From positions 1 through 42,571 of the forward strand of contig WVZY01000047.1 of assembly GCA_011772205.1 (NCBI GenBank): a stretch of DNA of 42,571 bases, read 5' to 3'. The notes under the pieces are model-generated. The model made no database searches and had not been told where the DNA came from. It saw only the letters and a program-made list of their open reading frames with translations. Both the position numbers and the translations under genes were made by a program. The first letter of the stretch is position 1. Every line of letters begins with the position of its first letter. Source of the DNA: Candidatus Latescibacterota bacterium. Its GTDB lineage: Bacteria > Krumholzibacteriota > Krumholzibacteriia > WVZY01. Below are positions 8,559-17,473 of this stretch, one piece after another.

Positions 8559-8690
8559 CTACGCCCTTATTACCAGGGATATGATCTCGCGCTCCCGCGG
8601 CGTAACGCCGTAGCGCTCCTCCAGCCATCGCGGTCGGCTCTTCCATCTCCACCACCGCGTGGCCAACGTTGAGCTGAAGTAACAATTATC
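8559..8690 (-). pseudogene. LuxR-type helix-turn-helix gene fragment cut by the insertion sequence
   Basis: Reading the minus strand into the insertion end gives RWLEERYGVTPREREIISL, the start of a GerE/LuxR DNA-binding domain (YGxTPREREI signature), preceded by basic and Trp-rich residues. The frame ends in TAG at the junction with the insertion end at 8559. Nothing on the far side of the insertion continues the domain, so the gene is a remnant. Confidence 0.55.
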
Positions 8691-8756
8691 TTTCTCTTCG
8701 TGATATTGCTGGAGAAAATGCCCACTCACCCGCACGTATAGCGGTTATGTGAGACA

Positions 8757-10259
8757 CTAAGGAGTAGCGGCCAGAATGCCAGTTGGGTAGCGCTTGAATT
8801 CGAACGGCTTTCCCTTCAGCTGTTCTACGATTTCCAGTGGTATCTCACCTTCGTTACCTAACGCAATGATATAATCATACCCATAGTAATGCGCCAGCTT
8901 ATTGAAATCCTTTGGCCATATCAAGGGTGGGTATCGTAGCCTCCATTTCCTGTATTTCACCGGACTCGCCAGCAACCAAGCGAAAGTATAAGGCGAACTC
9001 CCCCCCTTACTTAGATGATATTCACAAAATAGGAACTTGTAAGGATTCTGAAAAACAAGAGAATCATTGCGCTTGAAATCTAGAAAAAGCAATGTCTGCT
9101 CTCGAGGAATATGATCAATAACTTCGCTGTTCTGCGCAATCTTTTCCCCAACTCGAACATGCACAAACACAACCATTACGACGCATAATAAAGGCAGCAG
9201 CACCCATGCAATCGCCCTTTCGAACCGGTGAGTGCTCGGCTCCGATCGAAGAACTAGGGTAAGACTTGCACCAGTCATAAGAAAAATCAAATTTAACCTC
9301 GTGTATCCGGCAAATGGAATCATATCGGGAAATGTCCAAAATAGTGCAAACGAAATGGCGGCGAGAATAGTCATAAAAAGGGTCCTTTGATTGCGAAAAA
9401 AGAAAAATTTGTTATCGATGTTCAAGGCACCAGCTATTGATCGGAATATAAATATGAGATAAAGGCCGACTGGAATGGCGAAGAGAATAAATCCGAACAA
9501 GTTTTTCCAGATAGCAACGAATTCATAAATGAATTGAAAATTCCTATTGAAACTTGGCCATCGCAGCCTCATAGGAAGTCCCATTCCGTCGCTCAACAGG
9601 AAATCAAAATCGAGACTATGCACGTATTGACCCTGTTTTCCCAAAGCTATAAAATAGAATAATAATGCCGCCAGGCCCAATGCCACCGGCAATGCCCCAA
9701 GAAATCGGCGGTAGTAAGATCTATGCAGTAGATCGAAAATGATGCATGCGAATAGAAATAATACGAACAGTGAAATATGGGCGAGATATAGTAAGCATCC
9801 AATGATTATGATCAGAAGAATCCAAATTCTCCGGGATGTTCCGTCCGTTCCAAGCAGAAAGACTAGCAAAGATGTTCCTAACAAGAATATTGGAAGACCG
9901 AATAACAGACTAAAGCTTCCCTCATAAAAAAACCATCCATATATCAACAATAGGCTATACGCTATGCAAGTACCCGATCGGCCATGAATCAGTCGTGATA
10001 GGCAAAAAAACGCAGCGACCATAAGAAGAATATATAGAGTTAGCGCTAATTTTCCTGTTAGATATACTGGGAACTCACTACCGAATAAACGAGAGAACCA
10101 ATAGAATAACGAGCCGGGAACTAGTTTCCAGGAGATGGCAAAGATATCGGAATCTTGTTGGACACTTCGACTCAATTTGACCATTAGAAGGTGTTGTGGA
10201 AACTCCCTCCCTGGGAGTCGCACACCGATCCATAACGGCAGGATATAAGCCGCCGTCAA
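8757..10259 (-). CDS. Multi-pass membrane protein, GT-C glycosyltransferase-like
   Basis: About 500 residues with 10 or more hydrophobic helices in the first 380 residues and a soluble C-terminal part of about 120 residues (ending with KGKPFEFKRYPTGILAATP). This layout is that of polyprenyl-phosphate-sugar-dependent GT-C enzymes, but no diagnostic acidic motif is clear, so the call is by topology and neighbourhood. The TTG at 10259 is the first usual start, yet it lies inside a hydrophobic helix. The frame is open upstream to 10307, where ATC begins a very natural N-terminus (IKRLNDNKGSALFLSFL). That start would overlap the preceding TMTC-like gene by 13 bases and suggests coupled translation. 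Codons are AT-rich like the upstream gene. Substrate unknown. Confidence 0.65.
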   Translation of the reverse strand: MTAAYILPLWIGVRLPGREFPQHLLMVKLSRSVQQDSDIFAISWKLVPGSLFYWFSRLFGSEFPVYLTGKLALTLYILLMVAAFFCLSRLIHGRSGTCIAYSLLLIYGWFFYEGSFSLLFGLPIFLLGTSLLVFLLGTDGTSRRIWILLIIIIGCLLYLAHISLFVLFLFACIIFDLLHRSYYRRFLGALPVALGLAALLFYFIALGKQGQYVHSLDFDFLLSDGMGLPMRLRWPSFNRNFQFIYEFVAIWKNLFGFILFAIPVGLYLIFIFRSIAGALNIDNKFFFFRNQRTLFMTILAAISFALFWTFPDMIPFAGYTRLNLIFLMTGASLTLVLRSEPSTHRFERAIAWVLLPLLCVVMVVFVHVRVGEKIAQNSEVIDHIPREQTLLFLDFKRNDSLVFQNPYKFLFCEYHLSKGGSSPYTFAWLLASPVKYRKWRLRYPPLIWPKDFNKLAHYYGYDYIIALGNEGEIPLEIVEQLKGKPFEFKRYPTGILAATP

Positions 10260-10294
10260 GAACGACAGGAAAAGCGCAGATCCCTTATTATCAT

Positions 10295-12778
10295 TTAACC
10301 TTTTGATTGTTCTGTCAGGTCCTTCAGATAATCTCTGACTATTTGATTATCGAGAGCTTTCGTTTCACTTCTAATCAGATCGAGTACCTCTTCGTCATCA
10401 AATGCCTTCTCGATCGCTATCAAATAGTAGTGGAGGCTCATCTTGTGATAACCCATGTCTCCATAAAGATCGCCATGGTACGCATACGATAATGGCTCAT
10501 CCTCAAGTAAGAATTGATATTGATCCAGAAATTGTTCTGCCTTATCGAAGTTGCCCAGGTGATGGTAGGCGCGTCCGATGTTTCCTGAAGCAAGATAATA
10601 ATTGGGGGCCTGCTGAGCTAGCTGGACAAATATTGAGCTCGCCGTTTCCTTCTCGCCAATCATCAAGTAACAGTAGGCAAGACTGTTGAGCATGTCAGGT
10701 TGATCCGGTACAAGTTCGAGACCTTCAGAAAGACTGAGGATTGCCTTATCGTACTGCTTGTTTCGAATGTAGAAGTACGCCAGGTTGTAATATGCCATCC
10801 AGAAATCGGTGACTTTAGATTTTATTAAATTGAAAATCAGCTCAGCCTCGTTTGCTCTACCGACTTTGCTCAAACTCACGGCATATCCCGTCATGTTAAC
10901 GAAGGTACTATCATATTCGCTGATATACTTTTCCCATTCACTGATCGCGGCATCATACATTTCCTGTTCGTCCAAATAGTAAGCTTTTAGATACCTTGCA
11001 TGTTCTTCGTAATTCGGGAAATTCTTTATTAGCTCTTCCTTCGCCTTTTGATAGGTTTCTTCATCATCTTGCAGAATTGCCCCCGTGGCAAGAGCCATGA
11101 GAAATTTGGCATCCCTATCTTCTCCGTCGTATTTACTCAGGTACTCATAAGCTTCCTCTGGCTTCCCCTTATCCAACAGGATCTGACCCAATAGTTTTCG
11201 AGGAGGTTTCTCTTGCGGATCCATTTTGATCGCATCCCTCAGCTGCTGCTCAGCTTTGGTTTTATTGCCGAGCATGATCCAGATCGCGGCCATCTCTAAT
11301 TGGAAGCGACCTGTATATCTTTGAGCGCGTCGATAACTGGAGAGGAGTCGCACGTAATCTTTGCTATCCCACAACGTGCCGCAATAGTTACCGTGTGCGC
11401 GTGGGTTGAAAAGATTTTGGATAACCGCCTGCTGCCATAACGCTTGTTCACTCCGCCATACTCTATTTTGGAAGAATGTCCGCACGCCAAGCAGCATGAT
11501 AAGTGTTATGCAGAAGGCAAGGACATACTTTTTCATTGAAAAGCTTCGGACAGAATCAAACAAGCGAATACGAAAGTTTACCAGGTTACCGAACAGGAGA
11601 ATAACAACCGCTGAAATTCCCGATGAAGGTATGAAGAGATAGCGCTCTGCCTTTGGTGTCCCTCCTGTCGGGATCAAATTCGATACTGGCAGGAGCGTTA
11701 TGAAGAACCAAGCGAAAAAAAAGAATGTCACTGCATCCCGTCTCCGCACAACGATAAAAGCAATTATCAGAAACAGCAAAACCGCTGCGATAAGGAGCGC
11801 GTACCAGATCTGTCCTTTTCCCAGAATTTCAAAATAGTGATCAACAAGGAGGTTTCCAGGGACGAGCAGTAAATGCAGATAGTCGAGGATGACTTTACAC
11901 ATGGAAAGTGAGCTGGCAAAAACCGATCCACCATAGGGAGGAATTCCGCGACTCAATTGCCCCAGGATTATATAGCGATACAAAATATAAATGGCAACTA
12001 CCAGGAGGTAGGCAGCAATCTGAAAGAATGGCCTACCGCTCAAGGAACTGGTCTCTCGATCACCAGTCCTTTTATCCCGTCCGCGGAGGAGAAGCATGTA
12101 TAAGAGCACAACGACCGGAAAGCTGAGTGCCATCTCGGTCGTCAAAAGACTCAGCATAAAAGACAAAAGAGAAAGCCAGAGTTTGCCATGTTGAAATAAA
12201 AGAAATGCAATGAGAAAAAAGAGGCCACACACCGCGTAACCCCCCCCGGACAGCCACGTTACCGCCTCTATGTGTATGGGATGTGCCAGGAAGTAAAGGC
12301 CTGCCAACTCCGGGATCCCAGTATACAGGCGGGCATCTTCCGCACTCTTCAACTGGTGTATCGCCCGACGTACAATGGATGCCAAAGCGATTGCGGCGAG
12401 GATATGGCATATAATAAGAAAGAGTCTCAATCCACGGGCTTTGCCGCCATCGGCCCAGTAGAGAATGGTGTGATATACGTAAACAATGGGACGGAACACA
12501 CCGCCATGCGTCTTCTGAGGCTCAGCAATAAAGTACTGCGGAATACTCTTCAAGGATCGGATCTGCTCATTCAATTCGAAGAAATCATGATCATCCCAGA
12601 CTGGTGGATAGGACAATGTATGCAGATACAATCCGATTCCGAGCGCTATGAAAACCATTATGAATGCTGCCCGGATTCGCCTGTTTGTTCGGTTTTCTAA
12701 CGGGGCGCTGAGATATTTAGGAAGATTTTCGGCTATTCCCACTGCGCCGTTTGAATGTAGTGATCCGTTCGCGAGCAT
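10295..12778 (-). CDS. TMTC-like membrane O-mannosyltransferase with C-terminal TPRs
   Basis: An 827-residue protein with about 10 membrane helices (residues about 35-445) and then a TPR array to the end. Diagnostic pieces of the TMTC/PMT-like GT-C group are present: the early acidic loop VWDDHDFF, then GVFRPIVY, then AHPIHIEAVTW and finally KAERYLFIPSSG. Typical repeats include AYYNLAYFYIRNKQYDKAI and NIGRAYHHLGNFDKAEQF. TMTC proteins transfer mannose from a lipid carrier to Ser/Thr of exported proteins in eukaryotes. Bacterial members are common in environmental genomes but poorly studied, so acceptor and sugar are open. It is the first gene of a two-gene unit with the GT-C-like gene at 8757, and has an imperfect long hairpin just upstream. 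Confidence 0.75.
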   Translation of the reverse strand: MLANGSLHSNGAVGIAENLPKYLSAPLENRTNRRIRAAFIMVFIALGIGLYLHTLSYPPVWDDHDFFELNEQIRSLKSIPQYFIAEPQKTHGGVFRPIVYVYHTILYWADGGKARGLRLFLIICHILAAIALASIVRRAIHQLKSAEDARLYTGIPELAGLYFLAHPIHIEAVTWLSGGGYAVCGLFFLIAFLLFQHGKLWLSLLSFMLSLLTTEMALSFPVVVLLYMLLLRGRDKRTGDRETSSLSGRPFFQIAAYLLVVAIYILYRYIILGQLSRGIPPYGGSVFASSLSMCKVILDYLHLLLVPGNLLVDHYFEILGKGQIWYALLIAAVLLFLIIAFIVVRRRDAVTFFFFAWFFITLLPVSNLIPTGGTPKAERYLFIPSSGISAVVILLFGNLVNFRIRLFDSVRSFSMKKYVLAFCITLIMLLGVRTFFQNRVWRSEQALWQQAVIQNLFNPRAHGNYCGTLWDSKDYVRLLSSYRRAQRYTGRFQLEMAAIWIMLGNKTKAEQQLRDAIKMDPQEKPPRKLLGQILLDKGKPEEAYEYLSKYDGEDRDAKFLMALATGAILQDDEETYQKAKEELIKNFPNYEEHARYLKAYYLDEQEMYDAAISEWEKYISEYDSTFVNMTGYAVSLSKVGRANEAELIFNLIKSKVTDFWMAYYNLAYFYIRNKQYDKAILSLSEGLELVPDQPDMLNSLAYCYLMIGEKETASSIFVQLAQQAPNYYLASGNIGRAYHHLGNFDKAEQFLDQYQFLLEDEPLSYAYHGDLYGDMGYHKMSLHYYLIAIEKAFDDEEVLDLIRSETKALDNQIVRDYLKDLTEQSKG

Positions 12779-12825
12779 GCTCGGAGTATATCAACATTTT
12801 TTTTAAATATAAATTTAAATATAAA

Positions 12826-12919
12826 TAGAAAACGGTGTACATGCTTATTGCTCGACCGGATCCTCGCTTAAAACGCGAGTAGATCCATTGATACATATAA
12901 GGATGCACACCGTTTTCTA
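12826..12919. repeat. 94-base imperfect palindrome (long hairpin)
   Basis: The outer arms TAGAAAACGGTGT (12826-12838) and ACACCGTTTTCTA (12907-12919) are perfectly complementary. Inside, pairing continues imperfectly and ends in GGATCCTCGC...GCGAGTAGATCC around TTAAAAC. It lies between two minus-strand genes. It could be a MITE-like element, a structured leader of the downstream gene or a transcription stop. It sits beside an A/T-only run (12797-12826). Confidence 0.6.
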
Positions 12920-12953
12920 ATAGTAATCCGGATTAAATTAGCTTTTGAGAATT

Positions 12954-12996
12954 AGCATCTCAATCGTGCCGAGGTGGAAATAGCCACCGAGATGCT
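12954..12996 (-). terminator. Candidate stem-loop after the IPTL-CTERM gene
   Basis: AGCATCTC (12954-12961) pairs with GAGATGCT (12989-12996), and GGTGG (12973-12977) pairs with CCACC (12984-12988) inside. It is 35 bases after the stop codon of the gene at 13031. The T-run behind it is poor, so the terminator role is only suggested. Confidence 0.4.
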
Positions 12997-13030
12997 TTCA
13001 GTCCTAGCAATCTTTAGTTATTCATCTCCG

Positions 13031-13543
13031 CTATGCAGCCGTCCGCCGATGAACGGTCTTCCTTCGGAGGAAGAACACTGCCAGGATCCCCAAAACCAGG
13101 ATAAGAATCAACATCCCTGCTCTACCCAGCGTTGGTATATCACCCAAGCCATTGACATCGACATACTCATATATGAGAAGATCGTCCGCGCCGCCGGAAT
13201 TGTCGCCAATAACCGGGATGATGACTGTCGAGCAAGATGAATAGTTCGCCAAGGTTTGGGTACTGTACCAGGTAGAGAACCAAGTCCAGGATGAATTGCT
13301 CGAATTGGGCCCTGCAACCGTATGCACGCCCCTACTGCTTATGGTCCTCCAGACAAGAGTGAGCACCCAATCCTTCGTGAAATGCACTGTTATGTAATCT
13401 GTCGTAACCTGTCCTGGGGAGACACTTAATTCAACCGGATTGTTCCAATATTCCGCTACTGGCCGAGATGCATTGGTGATGGACGGAATGGTAAGTAGCG
13501 GAATTGCCAACAAGCCAATTACAAACGGAAAGTACTTTCTCAA
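13031..13543 (-). CDS. Small IPTL-CTERM surface protein
   Basis: A 170-residue secreted protein. Residues 1-25 are a Sec signal peptide. The body is rich in Ser, Thr, Trp and Tyr (NSSNSSWTWFSTWYST). The C-terminus is a sorting signal: IPTLGRAG, then a transmembrane helix, then the basic tail FLRRK. This is the IPTL-CTERM pattern, which in other bacteria is processed by an exosortase-type enzyme; none is in this window. The start is a TTG at 13543, chosen because GGAGG (13550-13554) lies 6 bases upstream and residues from there give a clean signal peptide. It has its own good promoter at 13716-13744. The Ser/Thr-rich body and the O-mannosyltransferase-like neighbour make a glycosylated surface protein possible; that is inference. 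Confidence 0.75.
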   Translation of the reverse strand: MRKYFPFVIGLLAIPLLTIPSITNASRPVAEYWNNPVELSVSPGQVTTDYITVHFTKDWVLTLVWRTISSRGVHTVAGPNSSNSSWTWFSTWYSTQTLANYSSCSTVIIPVIGDNSGGADDLLIYEYVDVNGLGDIPTLGRAGMLILILVLGILAVFFLRRKTVHRRTAA

Positions 13544-13715
13544 AATGAACCTCCATAGCTTAATGGTTTATTCCGCAATATATCGTAAATCCTAAATCCA
13601 AGAACACTTAGCCCATAGAATCATACAATCGGGATAACGAAAAAAAACCATACGCTAAGATGACATACCTCCCTTCCAGTCTGGATGTCTTGGTTCTTAG
13701 GATAGATGGCTAAAT

Positions 13716-13744
13716 ATTGTACCACAGGCTCGTTCAATTGTCAA
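13716..13744 (-). promoter_or_regulatory. Sigma-70 promoter of the IPTL-CTERM gene
   Basis: On the minus strand TTGACA (13744-13739), a 17-base spacer and TACAAT (13721-13716) form a near-consensus promoter. It would start transcription near 13709, leaving a leader of about 165 bases. The leader contains a loose inverted repeat (CCTAAGAACCAAGACA near its start, and the complement of CCTAAATCCAAGAACA near 13590). Confidence 0.65.
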
Positions 13745-13914
13745 GTCGAAGATTTGTATTGCTATTCATCAAAGATCAAAGTATTCCAGCATGGAAACGC
13801 CTTTGGACTCGGTTGCGCGCGGGGCGTTGATGTGAGGAGGACCGTACTGAACGGGGCCCGTGCCTATGCATCCGCAGCGCCCTGACCTGATACAATAACC
13901 GCCACATGGCGGCT

Positions 13915-15010
13915 TGTGCCTACCCGAAATTCCGTCCACCTTGCCTGACTTGCACTTACCTCCCTCAGATTATATCTTTCGCTTCATGTTACTTCTACTA
14001 TTTCGCACCTTATTCTCAGCGCTGAGGTCGCATCGTGCGCTTGCCCTGGAAAACCTCGCGCTCCGGCATCAACTTGAACTCCTGAAACGAAATACAAAGA
14101 GACCGCATATCAAGAATCGAGACCGGTTGTTCTGGATTCTATTTGCACGGTTTTTCAAGGATTGGCGAAAACAGCTGCTCTTCGTCCGTCCTGAAACCGT
14201 CATCCGGTGGCACAAGGAGGGATTCCGTAGGTATTGGAAATGGAAGAGCGTACGAAATGGCCGGGAAGAAAGAAGGTTCCCAGGGATATTCGCGATCTTA
14301 TTCGCACCATGTCTCGGGATAATCCCCTCTGGGGAGCTCCCAGAATTCACGGAGAACCATTAAAACTCGGTATCGAGATTAGCGAAACCACCGTTTCCAA
14401 ATACATAGTTCGTCACCGAAAGCCTCCCTCGCCGTCCTGGCGGACATTCTTGAAGAATCACGCCAAGGACATTATTTCCGTTGATTTCTTTACCGTTCCA
14501 ACCGCCGCATTTCGCGTACTTTATGTATTCATCATTCTATCGAATGCGCGCCGACGCATCGTTCATTTTAACGTCACGGAATCTCCCACTGCTTCATGGA
14601 CAGGACAGCAGATAGTGGAAGCATTTCCCTGGGATACCGCACCACGTTACATGATTCGAGATCGAGACAAGAAATATGGAGAGGAGTTCACTCAACGTGT
14701 CACATCATTGGACATAAAACAGGTCCTGATTGCTGCTCGATCCCCATGGCAGAATCCATATGTCGAACGAGCGATTGGTTCAATACGGCGAGATTGTCTC
14801 GACCACACCATCATTTTCCATGAGCGGCATCTAAGGCGTGTGCTCCTGGAATACATCCAATACTATAATGAGTATCGGACTCATCTTGGTCTTGAGAAGG
14901 ATTGTCCCGAGCCGTGCTCGATCGAGCATCCGAATTCGGGGCCGGTTCAATCGGCGCCGCTGGTGGGGGGATTGAATCATCGCTACTTCCGGCAGGCTGC
15001 TTAAGAATCT
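13915..15010 (+). mobile_element. Second insertion sequence of rve-transposase type (ends approximate)
   Basis: The body is the frameshifted transposase. The left limit is taken from similarity with the relic at 30839-31024, which shares the non-coding stretch AATTCCGTCCACCTTGCC and TTGCACTTA just before the start codon. A clear inverted terminal repeat was not found, so both limits are approximate. Confidence 0.5.
13986..15004 (+). pseudogene. DDE (rve-core) transposase, one frameshift
   Basis: It starts at the ATG at 13986 (MLLLLFRTLFSALRSHRAL, a usual N-terminus for this group). The first frame reads to WKWKSVRNG. Near 14250-14262 the reading moves to the next frame, KVPRDIRDLIRTMSRDNPLW, and continues to 15004. 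The catalytic residues are intact: Asp in SVDFFTV, Asp in MIRDRDKKY and Glu in YVERAIGSIRRD. Apart from the single shift the protein seems full length (about 340 residues), so loss is recent or a base-calling error. It differs clearly from the transposase at 7446-8496. Confidence 0.75.
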
Positions 15011-15386
15011 CCCAGCGACCTACCTCTCCTGATCGCAAGGATTACTGTGTCCAAAAAGGTAGAATTCCTCTAACTTGCAGTCCTTTACCCTCGATTCCAA
15101 TTGCAAAATCAGTATTTCATGCTGGAGGATCACTCAATTATGAGCAAGCGGAGCACCAATTCCTGGTTGGATTGGATTTTTGGGAAGGACACCCCTTTTG
15201 ATCGGATGGAGTTTTCAGAAGGCACAAGCATTGCGGACGGAACTCTCAGGGGGGACAACTTTCCAAGCATGTTCGATCGTTCACACCGATCCGGCTACTG
15301 AGAACATTAGACTGGTGAAGCACGCCCCTCCTCCGCTATAATAACACGCTCAAATAGTGGATTGTTCCAACGAATTTTCCAGGACC
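15011..15386. other. Intergenic region before a membrane glycosyltransferase gene
   Basis: About 375 bases. A frame from 15139 to 15301 (MSKRSTNSWLDWIFGKD start) has no ribosome site and no known similarity. A TATAAT at 15337-15342 is a likely -10 box for the following gene, with no convincing -35 box. Confidence 0.4.
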
Positions 15387-17009
15387 ATGCATAACCGACT
15401 GCTCAAAAGTTGGCCGCTTGCAGCATCCTTGGTGTTGCTGCTTGCCACGAGTCTCTTCGTTCTCCGCTGTTCCCTCAGCAAAACCGATTCCCACGTAATA
15501 TACGTCCTGGATGATGCCTACATCCACATGGCGATTGCCAAGAACCTAGCCGAACACGGTGTCTTTGGTGTGACGCAACACGCATTCACGTCTAGCTCGT
15601 CTTCGCTTCTATGGCCCCTTCTGCTCGCCTTGATCTACACCATATTCGGTGTCAATGCAATCGCGCCCCTCGTACTGAACCTCTTATTCGCCGTTATCGG
15701 GCTCTATGTCGCTCACCGGATGCTGATGCGTCACAGCGTTCACCTTGTGATGGTGTTCTTTGTTCTCGTCGGAATCGTACTCCTCGTGCCGCTGGTTCCG
15801 GTGATTTTCCTTGGAATGGAACACACGCTACACATGCTCATCATGATGGTCTTCTTCTACGTGGCCGCCGTCAGCGTATCATGCGCCGACGACGAATATT
15901 GCAGCGAGCGGCGGTGGCTTCTCGTACTCGCTCCCGTGCTAATGATGACTCGCTACGAGGGTGTGTTCGCAGTATTCGCCGTCTGCATGTTATTGGCACT
16001 TCGGCGTCGACACCGGTACGCGCTTGCCGTGGGGCTGTTGGGACTCCTTCCCGTGAGCGTTTTCGCAGTTATTTCCGTTGCAAACGGGTGGTTTGCGATA
16101 CCCAATTCTGTTCTGGGTCACGCCTCGGGACCAAGCAACGCTCGTTCCTTGTTTAGCGTTCTCGGCTACCTAGTTCGTGCTTTCACGCGCATCGCTAATA
16201 ATAATCATCTGTTCATCATTTCGGCCGTGTCTTTGTTTCTTTATGTCCTGTCCATCCGGCGCTGGCGGTGGTTCGACTTTCAACCTGCAATGATCAGCCT
16301 GTTCTTGATCACGCTGGTCTTGCATACTCAACTCGCCGAGCTGGGCATGTTCTATCGTTACGAAGCCTACCTCATGGGTGTTAGTGTACTAATCGTCGGT
16401 TTGACGGCTGCGGAGTTCGGGGAGCGCGGGAAAGAAAACGAAGCTCGCCAACGGTGGCTTCATTACGTTGCAATCGCGGCTTTAGTCAGCTTGTTCGTCC
16501 TGCCGCTCGGGACCAGGGGGGTGCGGGCTTTGCAGCAAACGCCGACAGCGGCCGCGAACATCTACGAACAGCAGTATCAGATGGGAATGTTCGTACGAGA
16601 ATATTACACCGGCCGTGGTGTCGGGACGAATGATGTTGGCGTTGTTAATTACCTTGCTGACATACGGCATCTCGACTTGCTGGGCCTGACCAACATCAAG
16701 GTGGCTCGTGCGCGTATGTTCGGCGAATTCGGAAAGAATACCGTTGCGTCGTTCGGTCGCGACTTCGACTTGCGCATCGCGATAATTTACGATCACTGGT
16801 TCCATGGATGGGGTGGTGCACCAAGTGAGTGGACAAAAGTCTGTGAGTGGACGATATCAAACAACGTCGTTTGCGGAGGAGCCACCGTTTCCTTCTATGC
16901 GACCGATAGCTTGGGAGCTTCCAATCTCGTCGAAAACCTTCGCTCGTACGCGCCCAGACTACCCGCCGGCGTCAGCCAAGCAGGCCCGTTCGTCACGGGC
17001 GACTCTTGA
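15387..17009 (+). CDS. GT-C-type membrane glycosyltransferase
   Basis: 540 residues with about 11 membrane helices and a soluble C-terminal part of about 150 residues. Near the N-terminus, VLDDAYIHMAIAKNLAEHG matches the acidic first-loop motif (DD followed by aromatic and Ala-rich helix) of GT-C enzymes using lipid-linked sugars. SSSLLWPLLLAL and MTRYEG further on also fit. The ATG at 15387 is chosen over a GTG at 15357 because the TATAAT at 15337-15342 would start the message only a few bases before the GTG. The C-terminal segment (TNDVGVVNYLADIRHLDLLG) resembles the conserved periplasmic tail seen in many such proteins. The acceptor is unknown; with the neighbours at 8757, 10295 and 17474 it points to surface glycan or glycoprotein assembly. 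Confidence 0.7.
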   Translation: MHNRLLKSWPLAASLVLLLATSLFVLRCSLSKTDSHVIYVLDDAYIHMAIAKNLAEHGVFGVTQHAFTSSSSSLLWPLLLALIYTIFGVNAIAPLVLNLLFAVIGLYVAHRMLMRHSVHLVMVFFVLVGIVLLVPLVPVIFLGMEHTLHMLIMMVFFYVAAVSVSCADDEYCSERRWLLVLAPVLMMTRYEGVFAVFAVCMLLALRRRHRYALAVGLLGLLPVSVFAVISVANGWFAIPNSVLGHASGPSNARSLFSVLGYLVRAFTRIANNNHLFIISAVSLFLYVLSIRRWRWFDFQPAMISLFLITLVLHTQLAELGMFYRYEAYLMGVSVLIVGLTAAEFGERGKENEARQRWLHYVAIAALVSLFVLPLGTRGVRALQQTPTAAANIYEQQYQMGMFVREYYTGRGVGTNDVGVVNYLADIRHLDLLGLTNIKVARARMFGEFGKNTVASFGRDFDLRIAIIYDHWFHGWGGAPSEWTKVCEWTISNNVVCGGATVSFYATDSLGASNLVENLRSYAPRLPAGVSQAGPFVTGDS

Positions 17010-17473
17010 GGGCTGTGCTGCCGGGCTCGGGTTGAGGACGTGCTTTAGGACATCGACCCTCCTCCGCCGAATCATCGGCTCCCCGAGGTGGTGTTTGGGA
17101 TCGTTGTGCTGTGGGATCGAGTCGGCTTGGCAAGGGTGCGGAGTGGCACGAAGACGACAAGACCTGAAACTAGCATGGCGCGATTGCGTGGCTCCTGCCT
17201 GAACAGTGACCGACGAGTCAGATCAACCGATCTTAAGCGGATCGGCGTCGACGTCAGAGGCCAGCCAGGAAAAAGGCTTTTTAGAGTCTTTCAAGAACGT
17301 CGTATAATCAATAGATTTTCGGAGCAGCATCGATTTCAGAAATCGAAAACTGCTCGTTCATTCTTTCATTGCTTCGCGCTACGGCGAACGGGCAACGCGA
17401 GCGGTTCTTCTCAAATAGGCTCCTGTGCGGGCCTCCATTCCAGTGCGGGACCTGACCTGAAGGTCGATCCTTG
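17010..17473. other. Intergenic region with two small hairpins
   Basis: 464 bases between two glycosyltransferase-like genes. CCGATC/GATCGG (17227-17245) and CGATTT/AAATCG (17331-17345) form short stem-loops. The frames that cross it have no recognisable similarity. Confidence 0.45.
17280..17308 (+). promoter_or_regulatory. Candidate promoter of the GT87-like gene
   Basis: TTTAGA (17280-17285), a 17-base spacer and TATAAT (17303-17308). The -10 box is perfect, the -35 box matches 4 of 6. The leader would be about 160 bases and would include the stem-loop at 17331-17345. Confidence 0.4.

Noticed and set aside
13986-15004. Programmed ribosomal frameshifting in the second transposase
   Set aside because: No slippery A-run with a following stem is visible at the joint, and this transposase type is normally made from a single frame.
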